A DNA stretch of 64,000 nucleotides from CADCVT01 sp036389155 (GCA_036389155.1 DASVQN010000027.1:1-64000), one strand, 5' to 3'; positions 8,669 through 17,362 are shown, counted from the stretch's first letter. Translations and numbers: made by a program. Notes: generated from the sequence alone by a model not told the origin.

Positions 8669-9249
8669 GGGCGCTGCTTGCCGTCGCGGCGGCCCTCGTC
8701 GCTCCGTCGAGCGCCGCGGCGGACGCCACCATCACCGCCCTGCCGCGCGATCGCTTCGAGCCCGCGGAGGTGACGATCGATCCGGGCGAGCGGGTCACGT
8801 TCGCCAACCGCGACATCGACGTCCACGACGTCGTCGGCGACGGCTTCAGGAGCAGCCGCGCGGACCCGGGAGCGGACGCGCAGGTCGCGGGCGCGGAGGC
8901 GCTCGCTCCCGGGCGCTACGCGTTCGTCTGCTCGATCCACGCGTCGATGAGAGGGACGCTCGTCGTGCGCGGCGCTCCGCCGCCGCCGGACGGCGAGCCG
9001 CCCGCGCCGCAGCCGCAGCCGCAGCCCCGCGACACGACCGGGCCGCGGGTGGCCGTGCGCCGGCGCGGGCGGCGCCTGCGCGTGAGCGTCGACGAGGCCG
9101 CGCGAATCGTCGTCCGGGCCGGCGGGCGCACGCTGCGCCGATCGACGTCCGGCGCCGCGACGGCGCGCTTCCGCCTCCCCCCGCGCACGCGCCGGATCCT
9201 CGTCACGGCGACCGATGCCGCGGGCAACGCGACGCGCGTGCGGCGCTAG
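8665..9249 (+). CDS. Plastocyanin-like cupredoxin, exported
   Basis: A 194-residue protein with a signal peptide (ALLAVAAALVAPSSAAAD). Residues about 25-100 form a blue-copper domain: FEPAEVTIDPGERVTFANRDIDVHDVV supplies the first His and YAFVCSIHASMRGTL the Cys, His and Met ligands. A Pro/Gln-rich linker (PPPPDGEPPAPQPQPQPQP) leads to a beta-rich tail ending TATDAAGNATRVRR. The GTG start overlaps the previous stop (GTGA), so it is translationally coupled to the copper protein and may exchange electrons with it (inference). Confidence 0.85.
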   Translation: MRALLAVAAALVAPSSAAADATITALPRDRFEPAEVTIDPGERVTFANRDIDVHDVVGDGFRSSRADPGADAQVAGAEALAPGRYAFVCSIHASMRGTLVVRGAPPPPDGEPPAPQPQPQPRDTTGPRVAVRRRGRRLRVSVDEAARIVVRAGGRTLRRSTSGAATARFRLPPRTRRILVTATDAAGNATRVRR

Positions 9250-9259
9250 CCTCCACTGC

Positions 9260-10234
9260 GTGGCCTTTCCGGAAACCCGGCTGCGGCGCCTGCGCCGCAC
9301 GAGCCCGCTGCGCGACCTCGTCCGCGAGACCCGGGTCGACGCCGGCGACCTCGTGCTCCCGCTGTTCGTGGAGTCGGACCTCGACGGCCGCGCGCCGATC
9401 GGCGCGATGCCGGGCGTCGACCGCCTCAGCATCACCGCCGCGGTCGAGGATGCCGGCCGCGCGGAGCGGCTCGGGCTCGGCGGCGTCCTGCTGTTCGGCA
9501 TCCCCTCGCACAAGGACGAGGAGGGCTCCGGGGCGTGGGACGACGAGGGCGTCGTGCAGCTCGCCACCCGCGCGATCAAGGAGTCGCACCCCGACCTCAT
9601 CGTGATGACCGACGTGTGCCTGTGCGAGTACACGAGCCACGGGCACTGCGGCCTCGTCCGCGCGGACGGGCACGTGGACAACGACGCCTCCGTCGAGCTC
9701 ATCGCGCGCACCGCCGTGTCGCAGGCGCGCGCGGGCGCCGACGTCGTCGCGCCGAGCGACATGATGGACGGGCGCATCGGCGCCGTCCGCCGCGCGCTCG
9801 ACGAGGATCGTTACAACGACATTCCCATCGTCGCCTACAGCGCGAAGTTCGCCTCCGCCTTCTACGGCCCGTACCGCGAGGCCGCCGACAGCGCGCCCGC
9901 GTTCGGCGACCGCCGCGCCTACCAGATGGACCCCGCCAACGCGGACGAGGCGCTCCGCGAGGCGCTGCTCGACGTGCAGGAGGGCGCCGACGTCGTGATG
10001 GTCAAGCCCGCGCTGCCCTACCTCGACGTCATCCGCTCGGTGAAGGAGGCCACGAGGCTGCCCGTCGCCGCGTACAACGTCAGCGGCGAGTATGCGATGG
10101 TCAAGGCCGCCGCGGCCGCGGGCCACCTCGACGAGCGCGCCACGGTCCTGGAGACCCTGACGTCGATCCGCCGCGCCGGCGCGGACATCGTCATCACCTA
10201 CCACGCGAAGGACGCCGCCGAATGGCTTCAGTAG
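9260..10234 (+). CDS. hemB: Delta-aminolevulinic acid dehydratase (porphobilinogen synthase)
   Basis: A 324-residue enzyme that condenses two 5-aminolevulinate molecules into porphobilinogen in the cytosol. The zinc-type cysteine cluster is DVCLCEYTSHGHC (C120, C122, C130); Schiff-base lysines are K196 (YSAKFASAFYGP) and K249 (VMVKPALPYLD). The GTG at 9260 starts AFPETRLRRLRR, matching the family N-terminus, 10 bp after the upstream stop. It overlaps the next gene by 13 nt and heads the hemB-ahb-hemL cluster. Confidence 0.97.
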   Translation: MAFPETRLRRLRRTSPLRDLVRETRVDAGDLVLPLFVESDLDGRAPIGAMPGVDRLSITAAVEDAGRAERLGLGGVLLFGIPSHKDEEGSGAWDDEGVVQLATRAIKESHPDLIVMTDVCLCEYTSHGHCGLVRADGHVDNDASVELIARTAVSQARAGADVVAPSDMMDGRIGAVRRALDEDRYNDIPIVAYSAKFASAFYGPYREAADSAPAFGDRRAYQMDPANADEALREALLDVQEGADVVMVKPALPYLDVIRSVKEATRLPVAAYNVSGEYAMVKAAAAAGHLDERATVLETLTSIRRAGADIVITYHAKDAAEWLQ

Positions 10235-11298
10235 CCAAGCCGAAGCTCCGCAGCAGGAAGGACGGCGCGGCGCGGCCGCTCGACGAGCTCGACAAGAAGC
10301 TGCTGAACCTCATGCAGGGGCGCTTCCCGCTCGAGCCGCGCCCGTACGCGAGCGTCGCCCGCGCGGCCGGCATGACCGAGGACGAAGCGCTCGCGCGCGT
10401 CCAGTCGCTGCTCGACGACCGGATCATCAGGCAGGTCACCCCCATCTTCGACACGCGCGCGCTCGGCTACGCGTCGATGCTCGTCGCCGCGAAGGTCGAC
10501 CCCGAGCACCCGTGGCGCGCGGCGAAGATCGTCAACGAGCACCCCGGCGTCAGCCACAACTACCTGCGCAACCACGACTTCAACATGTGGTTCACGCTCG
10601 CCGTCGAGGAGGACTCCGCGCTCGGCCTGCAGGGCACGCTCGACGTCCTGCAGGAGCTGACCGGCGCCACGTCGATCCGCCAGCTCCCGACGCTCAAGCT
10701 CTTCAAGATCCGCATGGACCTCGAGATGGAGGGCGGCACCGACCAGCTCGCCCAGGCGGCGGAGGCCATCGACCCCGCGCCCGAGGTCAAGCAGCCGTTC
10801 GACGAGTTCGACAAGGCGGTCATCCGCGCGACGCAGGGCGACATGCCGGTCGTCGCCGAGCCGTACGCGCCGGCCGCGGCCGAGCTCGGCATCACGCAGG
10901 CGAAGCTGCTCGAGCACCTCGAGGGGATGAAGGAGCGCAGCCTGCTGCGGCGCGTCGCCGCGATCCTCTTCCACCGCCGCGCCGGCTTCAGCGCGAACGG
11001 CATGGGCGTCTGGAAGGTGCCCGAGGACCGGGTGATGGAGATCGGCCCCAGGATGGCGGCGTTCCGCGGGATCTCCCACTGCTACCAGCGCCCGACCTAC
11101 GAGGACTGGCAGTACCAGCTCTTCACGATGGCCCACGGCCGCTCGAAGGAGGAGTGCGACGCGATCCTCGACGCGATCGAGACGGAGATCGGCTGCATCG
11201 AGCAGCGCGCGACGCTGTACTCGTCGACCGAGTTCAAGAAGATCCGCCTCCTCTACTTCACGGACGACTTCAAGGAGTGGGAGCGCAGGCACGCCTGA
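10222..11298 (+). CDS. Fused two-domain siroheme decarboxylase-like (AhbA-AhbB / NirDL type) protein
   Basis: A 358-residue protein of two Lrp/AsnC-like halves. Each half opens with a helix-turn-helix-like block (LDELDKKLLNLMQGRFPLEP; FDEFDKAVIRATQGDMPVVAEPY) and carries the decarboxylase signature rather than the classic Lrp effector motif: SHNYLRNHDFNMWFTLA around H112 and SHCYQRPTYEDWQYQLFTMAHG around H286. In AhbA/AhbB and NirD/L the corresponding residues decarboxylate siroheme or its products. The gene lies inside hemB and hemL overlaps, so a tetrapyrrole role is more likely than transcriptional control. Many annotation pipelines would call it an AsnC regulator. Confidence 0.82.
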   Translation: MASVAKPKLRSRKDGAARPLDELDKKLLNLMQGRFPLEPRPYASVARAAGMTEDEALARVQSLLDDRIIRQVTPIFDTRALGYASMLVAAKVDPEHPWRAAKIVNEHPGVSHNYLRNHDFNMWFTLAVEEDSALGLQGTLDVLQELTGATSIRQLPTLKLFKIRMDLEMEGGTDQLAQAAEAIDPAPEVKQPFDEFDKAVIRATQGDMPVVAEPYAPAAAELGITQAKLLEHLEGMKERSLLRRVAAILFHRRAGFSANGMGVWKVPEDRVMEIGPRMAAFRGISHCYQRPTYEDWQYQLFTMAHGRSKEECDAILDAIETEIGCIEQRATLYSSTEFKKIRLLYFTDDFKEWERRHA

Positions 11299-12581
11299 TG
11301 GCCGTCTCGGTGCGCGACACCAAGTCGGCCGAGCTGTACGCGCGCGCGCTCCAGTACCTGCCGGGCGGGGTCAACTCGCCGGTGAGGGCCATGAAGTCGA
11401 TCGGGCGCGACCCGATCTTCGTCGAGCGCGGCGCGGGCGCCGTCCTGACCGACGTGGACGGCAACCGGTACGTCGACTGGGTGCTGTCGTGGGGACCGCT
11501 CATCCACGGGCACGCGCACCCGGACATCCTCGAGGCGATCGCCGCGGCCGCCCAGCACGGGACGACGTTCGGCGCCCCGACCGCGGGCGAGGTCGCGCTG
11601 GCCGAGGAGGTCTCGCGGCGGATGCCGTCGGTCGAGATGCTGCGGATGACGTCGTCGGGGACCGAGGCGTCGATGAGCGCGATCCGTCTCGCGCGCGCGG
11701 TGACGGGCCGCGAGAAGCTCCTGAAGTTCGCAGGCCACTACCACGGCCACGTCGACGGGCTGCTGGCCGAGGCCGGCTCGGGGCTGGCGACCGCCGGCCA
11801 GCCGTCCTCGCCCGGCGTGCCCGCGGCGGCGACGGCGAACACCATCGTGATCCCGTGGAACGACCCGGACGCCGTGGATCGCGCCCTCGCCGAGCACGAC
11901 TTCGCCGCCATCCTCGCCGAGCCGTTCCCGGCCAACATGGGACTCGTCCCGTCGGAGGACGGCTTCCTCGAGCTGCTGCGCGACCGCGCGACCGCGAGCG
12001 GCGCGCTGCTCGTCTTCGACGAGGTCATCACCGGCTTCCGCGTGGCGGCCGGCGGGGCGCAGGAGCTGACCAGCGTCGAGCCCGACCTCGTCGTCCTGGG
12101 GAAGGTCATCGGCGGTGGCCTGCCCGCCGCGGCGTACGGCGGGCCGCAGCACCTGATGGAGCGGATCGCGCCCGCCGGCGACGTCTACCAGGCGGGGACG
12201 TTGTCGGGCAACCCTCTCGCGGTGGTTGCCGGGCTGCAGACGCTGGCGATGCTCGACGAGCAGGCCTACGCGCGGCTGGCCCACACGACGGACATGCTCG
12301 CCGCCGGGCTGCGCGAGGCCGCGGGCGACCGCCCGGTCCAGGTCCCGACGGTGCCCGGCCTGCTGACCGTCTTCTTCGCCGAGGAGCCGGTGCGCGACTA
12401 CGCGGCCGCCCAGGCGGTCGACCACGACGCCTACGCGGCCTGGTGCCGGGCGCTGCTGGCCCGCGGCGTCTACGCGCCGCCGTCCGCCTACGAGGCCTGG
12501 TTCCCCTCGCTGGCCCACGGGCCGGAGCACATCGAGCGGACCCTCGAGGTCGCCGTGGCCGCGTTCGCGGAGATCGGGTGA
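11298..12581 (+). CDS. hemL: Glutamate-1-semialdehyde 2,1-aminomutase
   Basis: A 427-residue PLP enzyme making 5-aminolevulinate from glutamate-1-semialdehyde in the C5 heme route. Characteristic blocks are LPGGVNSPVRAMK, MTSSGTEASMSAIRLARA, FAGHYHGHVDGLL, VFDEVITGFR and VVLGKVIGGGLPAAAYGG, whose lysine (K269) forms the aldimine. The ATG shares one base with the upstream stop (TGATG). Its presence with hemB shows that the organism uses the C5 rather than the ALA-synthase route. Confidence 0.97.
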   Translation: MAVSVRDTKSAELYARALQYLPGGVNSPVRAMKSIGRDPIFVERGAGAVLTDVDGNRYVDWVLSWGPLIHGHAHPDILEAIAAAAQHGTTFGAPTAGEVALAEEVSRRMPSVEMLRMTSSGTEASMSAIRLARAVTGREKLLKFAGHYHGHVDGLLAEAGSGLATAGQPSSPGVPAAATANTIVIPWNDPDAVDRALAEHDFAAILAEPFPANMGLVPSEDGFLELLRDRATASGALLVFDEVITGFRVAAGGAQELTSVEPDLVVLGKVIGGGLPAAAYGGPQHLMERIAPAGDVYQAGTLSGNPLAVVAGLQTLAMLDEQAYARLAHTTDMLAAGLREAAGDRPVQVPTVPGLLTVFFAEEPVRDYAAAQAVDHDAYAAWCRALLARGVYAPPSAYEAWFPSLAHGPEHIERTLEVAVAAFAEIG

Positions 12582-12874
12582 GCGCCGACCAGGCCGCCCG
12601 GACGGCCGCCCTCGCGCTCGTCCGCGAGGGCCACGACCTCCACTACGCCGGCGCGGCCCAAGATGCGGACCTCGCCCTCCTCGACGGCGACCGCCTCTAC
12701 GCCGCCGGTCTCGAGAAACTGGCCGAGAGCGGGGATCTCGAGGCCATCCGCGCGCTCGCCGACCTCATCTCCGAGTGCGCCCGCGCGGCCGCCGAGGAGC
12801 GGCCCGGTGCCGCGAGCGAGGCATGGGGCGCGGCGACGCTCCGGGTGGGCGTGACGGGGTTCACTCCGTCGTAA
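12578..12874 (+). CDS. Small conserved-looking protein of unknown function
   Basis: A 98-residue acidic, largely helical protein (ADQAARTAALALVREGHDLHYAGAAQDADLALLDGDRLYAAGLEKLA...). The GTG start overlaps the hemL stop by 4 nt (GTGA), so it is translated from the heme operon. No cysteine ligands beyond a single Cys, no signal peptide and no recognised motif were seen. Coupling is the main support that it is real. Confidence 0.7.
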   Translation: MSADQAARTAALALVREGHDLHYAGAAQDADLALLDGDRLYAAGLEKLAESGDLEAIRALADLISECARAAAEERPGAASEAWGAATLRVGVTGFTPS

Positions 12875-12929
12875 TCTGCAGGTCGGTAGATTCCCCCGCC
12901 CGCGACCCCTCGCGCCGCTGACCTGACCC

Positions 12930-13607
12930 GTGCCTGACCGACACCTCAAGTCGAAATCGAAGTACACGGCCGACCGCCAATACCCCGGCGCGTTCGAAGG
13001 CGAGACCGTCACGCGCCGCCGGTTCATGACCGGAACCGCCCACGTCGCGGGCGCCGTCGCCGTGTCGGCCATCGCCCTCCCGGCCGTCGGCTTCGCCCTC
13101 GGGCCGATCTTCGAGGAGAAGGAGGTCGACTGGCAGGCCGTCGGCGACTTCGACGACTTCAACGCCGAGGAGTACATCCCCAAGACGATCGTCGAGGAGG
13201 AGGGGATCGGCGTCGTCGGGGCCACCACGGTCTACATGCGCAAGCGCAACGACAAGATCGACCTCGAGCCCGCCGACGAGTACAACAAGATCGTCGCGAT
13301 CTCCACGCGCTGCATGCACCTCGGCTGCCCGGTCCGCTACATCCCGGCCTCCGAGCGCTTCATCTGCCCGTGCCACGGCGGCGTCTACGACTTCCGCGGG
13401 AAGGTCGCCGGCGGCCCGCCGGTCCGCCCGCTCGACCGCTTCTACACGCGCGTGAGCGCGGACGGCCGCGTCGAGGTCGGCCCGCGCTTCTCCGTGAACT
13501 CCGAGCTGCGGCGCTTCTCGCCGCGCTACCCCGGCGAGGACCTCGACGGGGTCGGCCAGTACCTCTATCCCTCGCGCCCGACGATGCGCAAGCTGCCGGA
13601 CACCTAG
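12930..13607 (+). CDS. qcrA: Rieske iron-sulfur subunit of cytochrome bc complex
   Basis: A 225-residue protein with a twin-arginine-type N-terminus (TRRRFMTGTAHVAGAVAVSA, about 28-47) that also forms the membrane anchor. The [2Fe-2S] ligands are in CMHLGCPV and CPCHGGVYD, with the usual Cys-His pair in each, at about 128-158. It accepts electrons from menaquinol. The start is a GTG. It precedes cytochrome b by 3 nt. The Tat translocase genes lie 4 kb downstream. Confidence 0.95.
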   Translation: MPDRHLKSKSKYTADRQYPGAFEGETVTRRRFMTGTAHVAGAVAVSAIALPAVGFALGPIFEEKEVDWQAVGDFDDFNAEEYIPKTIVEEEGIGVVGATTVYMRKRNDKIDLEPADEYNKIVAISTRCMHLGCPVRYIPASERFICPCHGGVYDFRGKVAGGPPVRPLDRFYTRVSADGRVEVGPRFSVNSELRRFSPRYPGEDLDGVGQYLYPSRPTMRKLPDT

Positions 13608-13610
13608 GCC

Positions 13611-14414
13611 ATGCCCAAGCTCAAGCTCCCCGCTCCGCCCCTCCCGCCCGCGCTCCGGCCGCGCCCGCCGCGCCCGGGCCAGACCGAGAAGCTCGGCCCG
13701 CTCGACCACGCCAAGGAAGCGGGCATCAGCACGGTCGACTGGATCGACGAGCGCACGTCGCTGTCCGGCGCCGGGCGCTGGCTGCTCTTCCGCAAGGTCC
13801 CGAAGGGGACGAACTGGTTCTACACGCTGGGCTCGGCGACGATGTTCGCCTTCCTCAACCAGGCGCTCACCGGCGTGTTCCTGGCGATGTACTACCGCCC
13901 GTCGGCCAACGAGGCCTACGAGTCGACGCGCCACCTGACCAACGACGTCTTCCTTGGCGAATTTGTCCGCGGCATGCACAAGTGGGGCTCGTCCGTGATG
14001 GTCATCCTCGTGATGCTCCACATGGCGCGGACCTTCTTCTTCGGCGCCTACAAGTACCCCCGCGAGCTGAACTGGGTCATCGGCGTCGTGCTGCTGATCC
14101 TCACGTTCGTCATGTCGTTCACGGGCTACCTCCTCCCGTTCGACCAGCGCTCCTACTGGGCGACGATCGTCGGCGTGAACATCAACGGCACCGGCCCGCT
14201 CGTCGGCCCGTACCTGTCGGACTTCCTGATGGGAGGGCCCGAGTTCAACGCGACGACGCTGTCGCGGTTCTACGCGATCCACATGATGCTCGTCCCCGGG
14301 CTGATAGCCGCGCTGATCGGCGCCCACCTCTACCTCGTTGCGAAGCTCGGCACCACGGCGCCGCCGTGGCTGAAGGCCGAGGAGACCGACGAGCTCAAGA
14401 CGGAAGAGCGGTAG
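13611..14414 (+). CDS. qcrB: Cytochrome b (b6-type N-terminal half)
   Basis: A 267-residue membrane protein carrying only the four-helix heme-binding half of cytochrome b. Blocks are FLNQALTGVFLAMYYRPS, RGMHKWGSSVMVILVMLHMARTFFFGAYKYPRELNWVIGV, GYLLPFDQRSYWAT and FYAIHMMLVPGLIAALIGAHLYLV, giving the paired histidines in helices B and D. The C-terminal half is on the next gene, as in b6f and Bacillus complexes. The N-terminal 40 residues are Pro-rich and cytosolic. Confidence 0.95.
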   Translation: MPKLKLPAPPLPPALRPRPPRPGQTEKLGPLDHAKEAGISTVDWIDERTSLSGAGRWLLFRKVPKGTNWFYTLGSATMFAFLNQALTGVFLAMYYRPSANEAYESTRHLTNDVFLGEFVRGMHKWGSSVMVILVMLHMARTFFFGAYKYPRELNWVIGVVLLILTFVMSFTGYLLPFDQRSYWATIVGVNINGTGPLVGPYLSDFLMGGPEFNATTLSRFYAIHMMLVPGLIAALIGAHLYLVAKLGTTAPPWLKAEETDELKTEER

Positions 14415-14423
14415 GGGAGCGCC

Positions 14424-15176
14424 GTGAACCGCCAGGAGAAGGAGCGCTACCTCCGCGAGTACTCGATCCTCAAGGCGCAGGGCAAGCCGTTCTTCCCCTA
14501 CGCCGTCGCGAAGGACAGCGCGATGGCGTGCTTCACGATCTTCACGATCGTGATGATGTCGCTGGTCCTCGGCGCCGAGCTCGGCCCGAAGGCGGACCCG
14601 ACGACGACGACCTACGTGCCGCGGCCGGAGTGGTACTTCTTCTTCCTCTTCGAGCTGCTCAGGGTCATCAAGCCGGCGGCGCTGGTCCCGCTGGCCACGA
14701 TCGGCATCCCGACGATCTGCATGATCCTGCTGTTCCTGCTGCCGTTCTACGACCGCAACCCCGAGCGGCGTCCGGAGCGGCGGCCGATCGCGACCTTCGC
14801 CGGCATCTTCACGATCGCCGCGATCGCGTACCTCACCTTCCTCGGCGCGAACGCCGGCTCGCCGACCGCGATCGAGATGGAGCCGCCACCCGCGGTGATC
14901 GCGCAGGGCGGCGAGACGCTGAAGAAGTTCGAGGAGGGCAAGCAGGTGGTCGCCCAGTCGGGCTGCCTGGGCTGCCACAAGATCGGCGAGAACGGCAACG
15001 ACGGCCCCGGGCCGCCGCTGACCGAGGTCGGCCGGCGCCTGCCGCGTCAGGCCATCGCCCGGACGCTCATCAACCCCACGGCGCCGATGCCCGCCTTCAC
15101 CGAGGTGCCCCCCGAGCAGTTCGACGCCATGGTCGAGTTCCTGGCGCACCTCAGGGGCACGTCGGTCAACGAGTAG
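14424..15176 (+). CDS. qcrC: Subunit IV-cytochrome c fusion of bc complex
   Basis: A 250-residue protein. The first part has three membrane helices (CFTIFTIVMMSLVL; the block PRPEWYFFFLFELLRVIKPAALVPLATIGIP; IATFAGIFTIAAIAYL), equivalent to b6f subunit IV with the PEWY quinone-site motif. Residues from about 160 form a mono-heme cytochrome c domain with CLGCH at 181-185 and a likely axial Met in PTAPMPAFTEVP. The same fusion is known from Bacillus QcrC. The GTG start is 9 nt after qcrB; the stop shares one base with menG. Confidence 0.94.
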   Translation: MNRQEKERYLREYSILKAQGKPFFPYAVAKDSAMACFTIFTIVMMSLVLGAELGPKADPTTTTYVPRPEWYFFFLFELLRVIKPAALVPLATIGIPTICMILLFLLPFYDRNPERRPERRPIATFAGIFTIAAIAYLTFLGANAGSPTAIEMEPPPAVIAQGGETLKKFEEGKQVVAQSGCLGCHKIGENGNDGPGPPLTEVGRRLPRQAIARTLINPTAPMPAFTEVPPEQFDAMVEFLAHLRGTSVNE

Positions 15177-15862
15177 TGGCCGCGGCCGGCAGGCTCCCGG
15201 ACCCGCAGGTCCGGGCCATGTTCGACCGCATCGCCGGGGTCTACGACGTCATGAACGGCGTCATGACCGCGGGGATGCACCACCGGTGGCGCTCGCGCGC
15301 CGCGGACCTGGCGCACGTCGGCCCCGGCTCGCGCGCGCTCGATGTCGCGACGGGGACGGGCGACCTCGCCCTGGAGCTGGCGTCGCGCGGGGCCGAGGTG
15401 GTGGGGATGGACTTCTCCGAGCGGATGCTGGAGCTCGCGCGCGCGAAGGCGCCGGGGCTGACGTTCGAGTCGGGCGACGCGCAGGCGCTCGCCTACCCGG
15501 ACGGGTCGTTCGACGCCGCCACCGTCGGCTTCGGCGCGCGCAACTTCGGCGACCTGCGGCAGGGGCTCTCGGAGATGACGCGGGTCGTGAAGCCGGGCGG
15601 CCGCGTCGTCGTGCTCGAGATCACGACCCCGACCACGCCGCCGCTCTCGACGTTCTTCTCGCTGTGGTTCGACCGCGTCGTGCCGACGCTCGGCAAGGTC
15701 GCAGGCGACCCCGACGCCTACACGTACCTCCCGGCGTCGGTGAAGCGGTTCCCGGACGCGCCCGCCCTCGGCGCGCTGCTGCACGACGTCGGCCTGCGCG
15801 ACGTCGGGTGGATCCTGACGGCGGGCGGGATCATCGCGCTGCACCACGGTGTGAAGACATGA
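15176..15862 (+). CDS. menG: Demethylmenaquinone methyltransferase (UbiE/MenG)
   Basis: A 228-residue SAM-dependent C-methyltransferase. The N-terminal signature MFDRIAGVYDVMNGVMTAGMHHRWR, the SAM loop ALDVATGTGDLALEL, the FGARNFGDLRQGL block and the late TYLPASVKRFPD motif are diagnostic of UbiE/MenG. It adds the last methyl group of menaquinone, the substrate of the bc complex encoded just upstream. The GTG start overlaps the previous stop (TAGTG). Confidence 0.95.
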   Translation: MAAAGRLPDPQVRAMFDRIAGVYDVMNGVMTAGMHHRWRSRAADLAHVGPGSRALDVATGTGDLALELASRGAEVVGMDFSERMLELARAKAPGLTFESGDAQALAYPDGSFDAATVGFGARNFGDLRQGLSEMTRVVKPGGRVVVLEITTPTTPPLSTFFSLWFDRVVPTLGKVAGDPDAYTYLPASVKRFPDAPALGALLHDVGLRDVGWILTAGGIIALHHGVKT

Positions 15863-16797
15863 GCGCCGACCCGGCGGTGGTGCGCGTGGTCGACGCCGGT
15901 GGGGCGGAGATCCCGTCGCTGCTCGCCGCCGTGGAGGCGCGGCTGGCGTTCGCGGCCGGCGGCCACGGCGCGGTGCTCGCCGAGCACGCGGGGGCGACGA
16001 TCGCCGCGGGCGGCAAGCGGCTGCGGCCGCTGCTCGTCCTGCTCGCGGCGGGCACGAGCTCGGAGTCGCTGGTGCGCGCTGCCGCGTCGGTCGAGCTGGT
16101 CCACGCGGCGACGCTCGTCCACGACGACGTGCTCGACGCGGCGTCGCTGCGGCGCGGCCGGCCGACTGTCGTCGCGGTGGCGGGCCGGCGGATGGCGACG
16201 GCCACCGGCGACCTCCTCTTCTCCCGCGCGTTCGCGGAGCTGGCGCTCAACGAGGACGCCGAGCAGATCCGCTCGCTGTCGCGGGCGAGCTCGGCGCTCG
16301 CGCGCGGGGAGCTCATGCAGCGCGAGGACGCCTGGAACGCGAACGTGGCGGTGGAGCGCTACCTCGAGCGGTGCGAGCTGAAGACGGCGGCGCTCTTCCA
16401 CGCGGCGTGCGAGCTGGGCGCCCTCGTCGCGGGCCGCGAGGTCGCGCCGCTCAGCGCGTTCGGGCGCCGGATCGGCCTGGCCTTCCAGCTGCTCGACGAC
16501 GTCCTCGACGTCAGCGGCCCGCCGGACCGCACCGGCAAGCACCGCGGGACCGACCTCCTCGACGGGACGATCACGCTCCCGTTCATCCTGGCCGACCTGT
16601 CGATCGACCCGCGCTCGATCACCACGCCCGAGCGGGCGGCCGAGGTCTGCGACGCGATCGCGGCGACGGGAGCGCTCGAGGCGTCACGCGCGCGCGCGCT
16701 CGAGATCGTCGAGGACGCGAAGCGGGAGCTGCCCGACCTGCCGCAGCGACGCGCCCTGGAGCTCGTCGCCGACGGGGTCGTCGAGCGGTACAGCTAG
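15859..16797 (+). CDS. Polyprenyl (heptaprenyl-type) diphosphate synthase
   Basis: A 312-residue trans-isoprenyl diphosphate synthase. The first Asp-rich motif is DDVLD at 89-93 within LVHDDVLDAASLRRGRPT; the second is DDVLD at 213-217 within FQLLDDVLDV. GGKRLRP near 52-58 and the late GTDLLDGTITLP complete the fold. Overlap with menG (ATGA) suggests it makes the menaquinone side chain. Chain length cannot be read with confidence from the sequence alone. Confidence 0.93.
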   Translation: MSADPAVVRVVDAGGAEIPSLLAAVEARLAFAAGGHGAVLAEHAGATIAAGGKRLRPLLVLLAAGTSSESLVRAAASVELVHAATLVHDDVLDAASLRRGRPTVVAVAGRRMATATGDLLFSRAFAELALNEDAEQIRSLSRASSALARGELMQREDAWNANVAVERYLERCELKTAALFHAACELGALVAGREVAPLSAFGRRIGLAFQLLDDVLDVSGPPDRTGKHRGTDLLDGTITLPFILADLSIDPRSITTPERAAEVCDAIAATGALEASRARALEIVEDAKRELPDLPQRRALELVADGVVERYS

Positions 16798-16800
16798 AGG

Positions 16801-17238
16801 CTAGAAGTCCTCGGGGAGGACGTGGTCGCCCTCGAGCGCGGTGATGAAGCGCTCGATCTCGTCCTCCATGTTGGCCTGCATCAGGCGCTTGAGGTCGCGG
16901 ACGAGAGCCTCGGTCCCACGGTCCAGCTCCTCGTCGAAGCGCTCGACGACGTGCTGCTCGTAGACGCCGGTGCCGCTCCACTCGCAGTTGGGGCAGCGGA
17001 GCACGACCTCCCAATGGGTCGCGCCGGCCTCCTCCCACTCCACCGGGTAGACGAGCTCGGAGTCGCAGGTCCCGCACATGTGCAGGTCGCCGACCTCGGT
17101 CGGGTGCGGCGCAGGGAGCGCCGGCATCCGCGGGGCGGCGCCGGTCGGCTCGTTCTCGAAGTAGACGACCTCGATCGTCTTCCCCGAGGGGAGGACGACG
17201 CGGCGGACGTGGTGGTGATGATCGGGGTGCTGGCTCAT
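16801..17238 (-). CDS. Zinc-ribbon protein of unknown function
   Basis: A 145-residue soluble protein with a His-rich N-terminus (MSQHPDHHHHVRRVVLPSGK), a CxxC pair (MCGTCDSE), a second pair (RCPNCEWSG) and a long helical tail. The two pairs could bind one zinc. An in-frame ATG 7 codons upstream (17259) is an alternative start; neither has a clear ribosome-binding site. It is convergent with the polyprenyl synthase and divergent from tatA. Function not recognised. Confidence 0.75.
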   Translation of the reverse strand: MSQHPDHHHHVRRVVLPSGKTIEVVYFENEPTGAAPRMPALPAPHPTEVGDLHMCGTCDSELVYPVEWEEAGATHWEVVLRCPNCEWSGTGVYEQHVVERFDEELDRGTEALVRDLKRLMQANMEDEIERFITALEGDHVLPEDF

Positions 17239-17362
17239 GGGAAGCTCTGCGCCCTTCATCGGTCGGTCGCCGACTGAACTTGACAGGAGATTCAACGTGT
17301 GATCGACGCGGGCGCGAGGCACGTACCGGCTACGCTTGCCGAACCGCTACGGAGGAGTCGCA

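Noticed and set aside
10222..11298. Assignment of this gene as an Lrp/AsnC transcriptional regulator
   Set aside because: The two-domain fusion, the His signatures shared with siroheme decarboxylases and the location inside the heme operon fit a tetrapyrrole enzyme better.
12861..15149. A 762-codon minus-strand open frame across the bc complex genes
   Set aside because: It lies opposite unmistakable Rieske and cytochrome b sequence and has shadow composition.
17280..17285. TTGACA as a -35 promoter box upstream of tatA
   Set aside because: No acceptable -10 hexamer at 16-18 bp was found, so the hexamer alone does not support a promoter.
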